Source: Cloacimonetes bacterium UBA5456
Lineage (GTDB): Bacteria; Cloacimonadota; Cloacimonadia; Cloacimonadales; Cloacimonadaceae
Direction: 5' to 3'
Length of the DNA stretch: 6,283 bases
Assembly: GCA_002427325.1 (NCBI GenBank)
Contig: DIQS01000035.1
Coordinates: 37,929 to 44,211, forward strand
The notes under the pieces are model-generated. The model saw only the letters and a program-made list of their open reading frames with translations, was not told where the DNA came from and did no database searches. The position numbers were made by a program, and so were the translations under genes. Of this stretch, positions 1-5,751 are shown in pieces. The first letter of the stretch is position 1. Each line of letters opens with the position of its first letter.

Positions 1-114
1 ACCCAGTAAGGAAGCCATGGGAAACAAACCAGAATAATGGAAGAAGCACGTGAAAAATACAATGAAATCACCTCAAAATTGCGGGGACAAAACAAAACAC
101 TACACTCTGATTAA
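1..114 (+). other. Undetermined 3' end of upstream gene(s) or tiny ORF
   Basis: All three forward frames stop early here: TAA at 7-9, TAA at 35-37 and TGA at 51-53. Any of them could be the end of a gene entering from the left. An ATG at 37-39 shares its first base with the TAA at 35-37 and opens a 25-codon ORF ending with TAA at 112-114. Its charged sequence, beginning MEEAREKYNEITSKL, reads like the C-terminal helix of a real protein, so it could be the tail of a frameshifted gene instead. There is no good Shine-Dalgarno site directly before the ATG. I recognise no family. The piece is too short to decide between an authentic micro-ORF, a frameshifted tail and chance. Confidence 0.2.
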
Positions 115-281
115 GCTTCGTTTTAGTTTGAAAATCAACAAATATTTCACCAGCTCAGTCTCAATTGCAAACTCCTATCCGGCAAGCAGATAAGCTACTC
201 AAGAAAGGGGTCAAAAACCGGCTAAATAAAAATAGTTTTAAACATAAGCATTTACCACTCAGCAGCTTACTCTTTATTCGA

Positions 282-287
282 TATAAT
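282..287 (+). promoter_or_regulatory. Perfect TATAAT -10-like hexamer
   Basis: TATAAT lies 108 bases before the rex ATG. No good -35 hexamer sits 16-18 bases upstream. The nearest candidate, TTTACC at 251-256, is 25 bases away, so the promoter is incomplete by the sigma-70 model. If it is used, both inverted repeats at 317-332 and 342-361 would lie in the 5' untranslated region. The hexamer is flanked by TACTC (268-272) and GAGTA (290-294). Confidence 0.3.
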
Positions 288-302
288 TTGAGTAGAATTC
301 TC

Positions 303-331
303 TTGACAAAATAAGACGATAATTATTTATC
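303..331 (+). promoter_or_regulatory. Possible rex promoter with consensus -35
   Basis: TTGACA (303-308) is a perfect sigma-70 -35 hexamer. At a spacing of 17 bases the -10 would be TTTATC (326-331), which matches the consensus at only three positions. The alternative TATTTA (324-329) is no better and has a short spacer. A weak -10 next to a perfect -35 would suit a regulated promoter. The putative -10 lies inside the inverted repeat at 317-332, so a protein bound there would block RNA polymerase. The assignment comes from hexamer matching by eye only. Confidence 0.4.
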
Positions 332-332
332 G
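317..332. repeat. Inverted repeat CGATAA-N4-TTATCG, operator candidate
   Basis: The arms CGATAA (317-322) and TTATCG (327-332) are perfect inverted copies around a 4-base centre. The repeat lies between and over the putative -35/-10 elements of the rex promoter. The 16-base dyad with A/T-rich inner arms has the size and symmetry of a dimeric winged-helix regulator site, which would fit Rex autoregulation. However, its arms are not the classical Rex half-sites. An alternative is a chance dyad in AT-rich DNA. Confidence 0.4.
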
Positions 333-341
333 ATTGCAAAA

Positions 342-361
342 GCAGTGTTTTATAGCACTGC
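342..361. repeat. Inverted repeat GCAGTG-N8-CACTGC in rex leader
   Basis: GCAGTG (342-347) and CACTGC (356-361) are perfect inverted copies separated by 8 bases. An extra T-G wobble at 348/355 could extend an RNA stem. The repeat lies 34 bases before the rex ATG and, if the TTGACA promoter is real, close to the transcription start. It could be a second operator or a small 5'-UTR hairpin. It is not followed by a T-run (A-rich sequence follows), so it is not an intrinsic terminator on the + strand. Confidence 0.4.
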
Positions 362-383
362 AAAAATCAAAACACTAATAAAT

Positions 384-390
384 AAGGAGA
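384..390 (+). promoter_or_regulatory. rex ribosome binding site, decides the start
   Basis: AAGGAGA lies 5 bases before the ATG at 396. A GTG in the same frame at 345 would add 17 residues, but it has no such site and would put coding sequence inside the inverted repeat at 342-361. The added residues do not resemble a Rex N-terminus. Confidence 0.85.
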
Positions 391-395
391 TAGCC

Positions 396-1034
396 ATGGA
401 ACCGATCCCACTTTTGACCCTGAAACGTCTTCCGAGATACTTGGAAGTGCTTTACCGTGTGAAAGACGAAGGTTCCAAAATGGTCTCCGCCACTCGCATA
501 GCCGAAAGCACTTCGGTACACATGACACAGGTTCGCAAAGACCTCTCTTTCACCGGTGTGATGGGCACTCCGAAGGTTGGGCACAACGTAGAAAACCTAA
601 TTCAAGCCATCGAAGATTGTCTGAATTGGAACGACACCACCTCCTGTTTTTTGGTAGGCGTGGGTCACTTGGGCAAGGCTTTAATGGGCTATCAGGAGCT
701 TAATAAAAAAGGGCTTCGCATCATCGCCGCATTCGATTCCAATCCGGAACTTGCCGGCACTTATTATCAGGGCATCCCCATTCACTCTATGGACAAGTTT
801 TGCAATCTTCTCTCCCGTCTCCACGTTCATATCGGAATTTTGACGGTTCCGGCGAGCGCAGCACAGGACATTGCCGACAAAATGATTGATCAGGGGATAT
901 TGGCTATTTGGAATTTCACTCCTCGCGAGCTTGATCTTCCGCCCCACATCATCATCGAAAACGTTGATATGAGCTCTTCTCTCGCCGTTCTTTCGCGGCG
1001 CGTTGCAGAAGCTCTCCACGTTCAAAACCTATAA
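396..1034 (+). CDS. rex: Redox-sensing transcriptional repressor Rex
   Basis: The product is a 212-residue Rex repressor, a cytoplasmic dimer that binds operators when NADH/NAD+ is low and lets go when NADH rises. The N-terminus begins PLLTLKRLPRYLEVL, as is usual for the family. A winged helix-turn-helix spans about residues 30-60, with the recognition segment SVHMTQVRKDLSFTG typical of Rex. The Rossmann NAD(H) domain carries GVGHLGKAL (88-96) and the acidic residue after beta-2 in FDSNP (D114). WNFTP (172-176) and ENVDMSSSLAVLS (188-200) are the usual C-terminal family motifs. Length is normal. It is the first gene before hydCBA, and no terminator is visible in the 77 bases after it, so it is probably co-transcribed and autoregulated. 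In other anaerobes Rex controls hydrogenase and fermentation genes. Its targets here are inferred from position. Confidence 0.95.
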   Translation: MEPIPLLTLKRLPRYLEVLYRVKDEGSKMVSATRIAESTSVHMTQVRKDLSFTGVMGTPKVGHNVENLIQAIEDCLNWNDTTSCFLVGVGHLGKALMGYQELNKKGLRIIAAFDSNPELAGTYYQGIPIHSMDKFCNLLSRLHVHIGILTVPASAAQDIADKMIDQGILAIWNFTPRELDLPPHIIIENVDMSSSLAVLSRRVAEALHVQNL

Positions 1035-1111
1035 ACCGAAAAAACGAGTCCTTAAAAGATGAAATCAAACAAGGAACAAATAAATAAAAAAATACAGAAA
1101 CAGGAGTTAAA

Positions 1112-1612
1112 ATGAGTGCAGAATACGCAGCAGCTCAAAGCTTCAACAAAGTGATCGAAATCGTGGATCGCTATGATCGTAGCGAATCCAAGATCATCCC
1201 GATTCTGCAGGCAGTGCAAGAAGAATATCGCTACCTGCCGCAGGAAGTTATGACTTTTATCGCCACATCTCTTGGCATTTCCCCTGCCAGACTTTATGGA
1301 GTGGCAACCTTCTACAGCCACTTCTCTTTGGAACCCAAGGGAAAACACATTGTCAAGATGTGTGACGGCACGGCTTGTCACGTACGTGGCTCGACAGCAG
1401 TGATTGACGCCATCCGCGAAAAGCTCAATCTCACCGCCAAAAAAATTACAACAGACGACATGATGTTCACCTTTGAAACAGTATCTTGTCTCGGTGCATG
1501 TGGATTGGCACCCGTCTTGGTAGTCGATGATGAAGTGCATGGCATGACTACTGCCGAAAAAGCCATTCAGCTCATTGAAGAGATCGTAGAAAAGGAGAAA
1601 GAAAATGCCTAA
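1112..1612 (+). CDS. hydC: NADH-dependent bifurcating [FeFe]-hydrogenase subunit HydC (NuoE-like)
   Basis: This 166-residue protein of the NuoE/24-kDa family is the smallest subunit of the bifurcating hydrogenase. It has an N-terminal helical part (YLPQEVMTFIATSLGI, then the family signature YGVATFYSHF near 62-71). A thioredoxin-like domain follows and carries one [2Fe-2S] cluster: C84 and C89 (CDGTAC) with C126 and C130 (CLGAC). In the complex it packs against HydB, and its cluster sits near the FMN site. The start is supported by AGGAG at 1102-1106, 5 bases before the ATG. Its last 8 bases overlap hydB, which suggests translational coupling. NuoE homologues also occur in complex I and formate dehydrogenases. 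The neighbours decide for hydrogenase. Confidence 0.92.
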   Translation: MSAEYAAAQSFNKVIEIVDRYDRSESKIIPILQAVQEEYRYLPQEVMTFIATSLGISPARLYGVATFYSHFSLEPKGKHIVKMCDGTACHVRGSTAVIDAIREKLNLTAKKITTDDMMFTFETVSCLGACGLAPVLVVDDEVHGMTTAEKAIQLIEEIVEKEKENA

Positions 1613-3494
1613 CCTCGAACAAATCAGGGATACCTATAATGCCGCGCGCGATCGCATTGATAAGCGCATCATCGTTTGTGCCGGAACCGGCTGTATTGCC
1701 AACGGCTCTTTGAAAGTATTTGAAGCGATCAAAAACGCAGTAGTGCTCAGCGGACTCGAAGTTGTCGTCACGCTCAAAGCTCACGAAGACGAAGACGCTC
1801 ATCACGACGTTTATATGGTCGGTAGCGGCTGTCAGGGCTTTTGCCAAGTAGGCCCGCTCGTAACGATTGAACCCGCAGGAATCCTCTACGGTCACGTCAA
1901 ACCCGAAGATGCCGAAGAGATCGTTGCAAAATCCATCGTTAAAGACGAAATCATCGAAAGACTACTCTATCACGATCCCGTCACCGGCACCGGATACAAG
2001 GGTCAGGCAGAGATTCCTTTCTACACCAAGCAACAGCGTACCGGTCTCAAGGACTGCGGACGCGTTGATCCTCTCAACATCTCTGAATACATCGCTCATG
2101 GCGGATACTTTGCCGCTCGCGATGCCTTCACCAAATATAACAGCGTTGATCTTTGCAAGCTTTTCCAAGATAGCGGCTTACGCGGACGTGGCGGCGGTGG
2201 ATTCCCCACAGGACTCAAATGGGAATTTGCCCGCAGAGAAGAAAACGAAAAGAAATACATCGTATGTAACGGTGACGAAGGTGACCCGGGCGCATTCATG
2301 GATAGATCAATCCTTGAAGGTAACCCCCACAACGTTATCGAAGGCATGATGATTGCAGCTCGCGCCATCGGTGCAGACGAAGGCTATGTCTATGTTCGCA
2401 TGGAATATCCTCTCGCTTGCAACCGCATCCGCGAAGCAATCGCCAAAGCCGAAGAGATGGGAATTCTTGGCGACAACATCTTTGGTAGTGGTCAGAGCTT
2501 CCGCATCCAAGTGATGGAAGGCGCAGGTGCATTTGTCTGTGGTGAAGAGACTGCTCTTCTTGCCTCCATCGAAGGAAACCGCGGCATGCCCAATCCCAAG
2601 CCTCCCTTCCCCGCACAAAAAGGACTCTTTGGCAAGCCCACCATCATCAACAACGTGGAAACCCTTGCTCTCGTTCCTGTAGTAATGCAGAAAGGCCCCG
2701 AAGAATATCGCAAAATTGGAACTCCTAAATCCCCCGGAACCAAGACCTTTGCACTCACCGGACACGTTGCCAACACCGGACTCATCGAAGTTCCCTTTGG
2801 CACCACCCTCCGCGAAGTGGTCTTTGAGATCGGCGGTGGAGTTCTTGATAAAGATGGCAAGATCAACAACGACGCTTTCAAAGCTGTTCAGATCGGCGGA
2901 CCCAGCGGCGGCTGTCTCACCAGAGAACACCTCGACCTCCCCATCGACTTTGACTCACTCGGCGCAGCCGGTGCAATGGTCGGCTCCGGCGGAATGGTCG
3001 TGATGAACGACAGCACCTGTATGGTCGAAACTGCCCGCTACTTCATGACATTCACCCAGAACGAATCCTGCGGAAAGTGTGTACCCTGCCGCGAAGGAAC
3101 CCGTCAGATGTTGGAAATCTTGGAAGACATCACCCAAGGTAATGCCACCGAAGAAAGCCTCGTCATTCTTCAAGACGCAGCCGAAACTATCAAGCTCGCA
3201 TCACTTTGCGGCTTGGGCAAGACTGCTCCGAACCCTGTGCTTTCCACGATGCGCTATTTCCGCGATGAATATGAAGCTCACGTGAACGCAAAGTTCTGCC
3301 CCACCAAAGCATGTAAAGCTCTTACTCCGATCAGCATTGATCCCGATCTCTGCCGCGGTTGCACGCTTTGCGTAAGAGTCTGCCCCGTTGGCGCAATCAC
3401 CGGCGAACTCAAGAAGCCTCACGTAATCGATCCCATGATTTGCATCAAGTGCGGTGCTTGTATCGCAGCTTGCAAATTCAAAGCCATCAGCTAA
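1605..3494 (+). CDS. hydB: Bifurcating [FeFe]-hydrogenase subunit HydB (NuoF-like, FMN/NADH)
   Basis: This 629-residue flavoprotein is where NAD(H) reacts and where bifurcation is thought to occur. Domain order: an N-terminal thioredoxin-like [2Fe-2S] domain (C25, C30, C76, C80); the NuoF core with the FMN/NADH glycine-rich loop GRGGGGFPTG (194-203) and CNGDEGDPGAF (221-231); and the NuoF [4Fe-4S] site C489, C492, C495 (SCGKCVPC) plus C535. C565 and C570 form a linker pair, possibly metal-binding. The C-terminal 2x[4Fe-4S] ferredoxin domain has C583/C586/C589/C593 and C613/C616/C619/C623. Complex I NuoF lacks the N-terminal and C-terminal additions, so this is the hydrogenase or NfnB-like form. 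The start has AAAGGAG at 1591-1597, 7 bases before the ATG, inside hydC. Length fits HydB proteins, and all cluster ligands are present. With HydA and HydC it would catalyse H2 + NAD+ + ferredoxin interconversion in the cytoplasm. Confidence 0.94.
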   Translation: MPNLEQIRDTYNAARDRIDKRIIVCAGTGCIANGSLKVFEAIKNAVVLSGLEVVVTLKAHEDEDAHHDVYMVGSGCQGFCQVGPLVTIEPAGILYGHVKPEDAEEIVAKSIVKDEIIERLLYHDPVTGTGYKGQAEIPFYTKQQRTGLKDCGRVDPLNISEYIAHGGYFAARDAFTKYNSVDLCKLFQDSGLRGRGGGGFPTGLKWEFARREENEKKYIVCNGDEGDPGAFMDRSILEGNPHNVIEGMMIAARAIGADEGYVYVRMEYPLACNRIREAIAKAEEMGILGDNIFGSGQSFRIQVMEGAGAFVCGEETALLASIEGNRGMPNPKPPFPAQKGLFGKPTIINNVETLALVPVVMQKGPEEYRKIGTPKSPGTKTFALTGHVANTGLIEVPFGTTLREVVFEIGGGVLDKDGKINNDAFKAVQIGGPSGGCLTREHLDLPIDFDSLGAAGAMVGSGGMVVMNDSTCMVETARYFMTFTQNESCGKCVPCREGTRQMLEILEDITQGNATEESLVILQDAAETIKLASLCGLGKTAPNPVLSTMRYFRDEYEAHVNAKFCPTKACKALTPISIDPDLCRGCTLCVRVCPVGAITGELKKPHVIDPMICIKCGACIAACKFKAIS

Positions 3495-3496
3495 TG

Positions 3497-3501
3497 AGGA
3501 G
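3497..3501 (+). promoter_or_regulatory. hydA ribosome binding site, decides the start
   Basis: AGGAG lies 7 bases before the ATG at 3509. An in-frame ATG at 3494 overlaps the hydB stop (TAATG) but lacks a site upstream, and a TTG at 3359 would add 50 residues that merely shadow the hydB ferredoxin domain. The ATG at 3509 gives the usual [2Fe-2S] N-terminus beginning MEKYVYINNRPV. Confidence 0.85.
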
Positions 3502-3508
3502 ATATAAA

Positions 3509-5509
3509 ATGGAAAAATATGTATATATAAATAACCGCCCCGTAGCCATTGAAGGAGAGAAAAACCTTCTTGAATTGGCACGCAAAGCCCACATCGAAAT
3601 CCCGACATTCTGCTACCACGGCGATCTCAGCCTCTATGGTGCTTGCAGACTGTGTATGGTGGAAGTCGAAGGTCGCGGTCTTGTGACAGCTTGTTCAACC
3701 ATCCCGGAAGAGAACATGAAGATCAAGACCCACACTGCACAGATTCTTAAACTGCGCAAGACCATCGTGGAAATGCTGCTTGCAAACCACGACCAAGAAT
3801 GCACAAAGTGCTCACGTCAAAACGATTGTAAGCTTAACGACCTCTCAAACCGTCTGAACATCGATCACGTTCGTTTCCGTCAGACCAGAGAGTTCCGTCC
3901 GAAAGAACTCGGCAGCCTTTGCCTCGTGCGCGATCCTAATAAATGCGTGCTTTGCGGTGACTGCGTGAGATTCTGCTCCGAAATCCAAGGCATTGGCGTG
4001 ATCGACTTTTCCGGTCGCGGTCAAGGCGTTAGCGTTGAAGCTGCTTATGGCAAGAGCCTCGCTCAGGTTGACTGCATCAATTGCGGTCAGTGCGCAGCAG
4101 TTTGCCCCACCGGTGCAATCACCGTCAAAAGCGACATCCCTGAAGCTTGGAAAGCTATTCACGATCCCAAGAAAACCGTTGTTGCTCAGATCGCTCCCGC
4201 AGTGCGCGTAGCCTTAGGCGAAGTCTTTGGCATGCCCGCCAGCGACGTCACCACCGGTAAGATCGTTGCCGCAATGCGCGTGATCGGCTTTGACCAAGTC
4301 TATGACACCGCTTTTGCAGCAGACCTCACCGTGCTTGAAGAAGCAACAGAATTCATCAATCGCAAGCAAAACGGTGGCAAATTGCCCATCTTCACATCTT
4401 GCTGCCCTGCATGGGTGAAATATGCCGAGCACAACTATCCTCAGCTTTTGGATAATCTTTCCAGTTGTCGCTCACCTCAGCAGATGTTTGGTCCCATTGC
4501 CAAAGAACGCTTACCCAAGCTTTTCAACGTTCCCGTTGAAGACCTCATCGTAGTTTCCATCATGCCTTGTACGGCAAAGAAATATGAGTGCAAACGCCCC
4601 GAATTCACCCATGACGGCATCGCCGATGTGGATATCGTGCTCACCACTCAAGAGCTTGCCCGCATGATCCGCGAAGCAGGAATCGAATTTGACAACATCG
4701 AACCCGAGTCAATGGACCTTCCTCTTGGCTTTGCAACCGGTGCCGGCATGATCTTTGGAAACAGCGGTGGTGTCTCTGAAGCTGTTCTGCGCTATGCAGC
4801 AGACAAATTCAACATCCCCGTTCCCGAAAGCATTGTTCTCCAAGAAGTTCGCGGTGAATCTGCAGTTCGCGAAGCAACGCTTGCCGATGGCGCACTCAAG
4901 ATGGCTGTGGTTCACGGAACCAAGAAAGCCGGTGAGATTTGCGACAGAATCCTTGCAGGCGAAGTCGAATATGACATCGTTGAAGTCATGGCATGCCCCG
5001 GCGGATGTATTGGTGGCGCAGGTCAGCCCATCATCACCGATCCGCTCGAACGCCGCAGACGCACCAAAGCTCTCTATCATGCAGACAAGACCCAGACCTT
5101 GCATCGTGCACAGGACAACCCCTTCGTGAAAGAGCTCTACACCGAATTGCTCGGCGAACCCAATAGCGAGAAATCACACGAACTCTTGCACACCGCATAC
5201 AAGCATCGCAAGCGCATCGACGACGACGAAATCTCCTTCTCCGCACCCGGTGACGAAGACCGTTGCAAAGTCCGCGTCTGCGTAGGAACCTCCTGCTATC
5301 TCAGAGGCGCTCAGGACATCCTGGCAAAGACCCTGCAGATGGTGGAAGAAAATGCTTGGGGTAGATACTTTGACATCTCTGCTACTTTCTGTAGCGAGCA
5401 GTGTGACAAAGGTCCAAATGTCAACATCGACGGAGTGGATCACAACCATGCTACATTGGAATTGGTCAAAGATATCCTCAACAAAGAAGCTGATAAGAGA
5501 ATAAAGTAA
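3509..5509 (+). CDS. hydA: Catalytic [FeFe]-hydrogenase subunit HydA (NADH/ferredoxin-bifurcating)
   Basis: This 666-residue protein reduces protons or oxidises H2. Domains in order: a plant-type [2Fe-2S] domain (C35, C46, C49, C62); a His-Cys3 [4Fe-4S] site (H94, C98, C101, C107); a 2x[4Fe-4S] ferredoxin (C146/C149/C152/C156 and C189/C192/C195/C199); the H-domain from about 222; and a C-terminal thioredoxin-like [2Fe-2S] domain (C591, C596, C628, C632). The three H-cluster motifs are intact: TSCCPAW (296-302), MPCTAKK (352-358) and MACPGGC (494-500). By comparison with clostridial HydA, C299, C354, C496 and C500 would hold the cluster and C298 would relay protons, so it should be active. The C-terminal domain is characteristic of HydA from trimeric bifurcating enzymes. 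The gene begins 14 bases after the hydB stop. It needs HydE/F/G for maturation, and these are not in this window. Confidence 0.96.
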   Translation: MEKYVYINNRPVAIEGEKNLLELARKAHIEIPTFCYHGDLSLYGACRLCMVEVEGRGLVTACSTIPEENMKIKTHTAQILKLRKTIVEMLLANHDQECTKCSRQNDCKLNDLSNRLNIDHVRFRQTREFRPKELGSLCLVRDPNKCVLCGDCVRFCSEIQGIGVIDFSGRGQGVSVEAAYGKSLAQVDCINCGQCAAVCPTGAITVKSDIPEAWKAIHDPKKTVVAQIAPAVRVALGEVFGMPASDVTTGKIVAAMRVIGFDQVYDTAFAADLTVLEEATEFINRKQNGGKLPIFTSCCPAWVKYAEHNYPQLLDNLSSCRSPQQMFGPIAKERLPKLFNVPVEDLIVVSIMPCTAKKYECKRPEFTHDGIADVDIVLTTQELARMIREAGIEFDNIEPESMDLPLGFATGAGMIFGNSGGVSEAVLRYAADKFNIPVPESIVLQEVRGESAVREATLADGALKMAVVHGTKKAGEICDRILAGEVEYDIVEVMACPGGCIGGAGQPIITDPLERRRRTKALYHADKTQTLHRAQDNPFVKELYTELLGEPNSEKSHELLHTAYKHRKRIDDDEISFSAPGDEDRCKVRVCVGTSCYLRGAQDILAKTLQMVEENAWGRYFDISATFCSEQCDKGPNVNIDGVDHNHATLELVKDILNKEADKRIK

Positions 5510-5751
5510 TGAATAAAATCCTGATCTGTATGGGGAGCTCATGTTTTGCCCGTGAGAACCGAGAAAACCTCCGCGTGATCGAGGACTTTCTAAAGAGTCA
5601 CGGGCTTCAAGACAGCGTAAAAATAGAAGGGTCGCTCTGCTTAGGCCAATGCCATCAGGGCCCCAATATCATAATCAACGGCAACTCCTACCACGAAGTT
5701 CGTAGTGAGGAGTTGCCCGCGATATTAAGAGAAGAACTGATAGAATTATGA
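5509..5751 (+). CDS. Small thioredoxin-like [2Fe-2S] ferredoxin
   Basis: This 80-residue protein consists of little more than one thioredoxin-like [2Fe-2S] domain. Ligands are C7 and C12 (CMGSSC) and C44 and C48 (CLGQC), followed by the loop QGPNIIINGN. The C-x4-C plus C-x3-C pattern and GPN-x-x-I-x-G match the C-terminal domain of HydA next door, so the two look like products of duplication or domain shuffling. The ATG shares one base with the hydA stop (TAATG), and its own stop overlaps the next ATG (ATGA), which points to translational coupling throughout. A similar small gene sits beside hydS in Thermotoga. Its likely role is electron transfer to or from the adjacent HydS-like protein or HydABC (inference). 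No membrane segment or signal peptide is seen. Confidence 0.85.
   Translation: MNKILICMGSSCFARENRENLRVIEDFLKSHGLQDSVKIEGSLCLGQCHQGPNIIINGNSYHEVRSEELPAILREELIEL

Larger units (their letters stand above)
115..395 (+). other. AT-rich intergenic leader upstream of rex
   Basis: About 280 bases with no convincing gene on either strand. It holds a TATAAT hexamer (282-287), a TTGACA hexamer (303-308), two inverted repeats (317-332 and 342-361) and the rex ribosome binding site. I see no strong GC-rich hairpin followed by a T-run that would terminate transcription from the left. I also see no copy of the usual Rex operator (TTGTGA or TTGTTA half-sites with their inverted partner). The stretch probably contains the promoter and control region of the rex-hyd operon. 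That is inferred from its position and composition. Confidence 0.6.

Noticed and set aside
342..361. Intrinsic terminator for the upstream gene
   Set aside because: The dyad is followed by A-rich rather than T-rich sequence, and it lies just upstream of the rex ribosome binding site.
345..395. N-terminal extension of Rex from GTG at 345
   Set aside because: There is no ribosome binding site before the GTG, and it falls inside an inverted repeat. AAGGAGA sits at the right distance from the ATG at 396, where Rex-like sequence begins.
1052..1540. Reverse-strand ORF opposite hydC (162 codons)
   Set aside because: It mirrors the hydC frame, is unusually rich in Cys, His and Phe, and has no convincing start context.
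2307..2930. Long reverse-strand ORF opposite hydB (207 codons)
   Set aside because: It is a shadow of the hydB coding frame. Forward motifs (FMN loop, NADH loop) are intact across it, and the reverse translation shows no recognisable domain.
1112..3494. NuoE/NuoF of respiratory complex I or a formate dehydrogenase
   Set aside because: NuoF has an extra N-terminal [2Fe-2S] domain and a C-terminal 2x[4Fe-4S] domain, and is followed directly by an intact [FeFe]-hydrogenase, which fits HydB/HydC.
3359..3508. 50-residue N-terminal extension of HydA from TTG at 3359
   Set aside because: It overlaps the hydB ferredoxin domain in another frame and is rich in Arg and His with no homology-like pattern. 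The ATG at 3509 has a good AGGAG.
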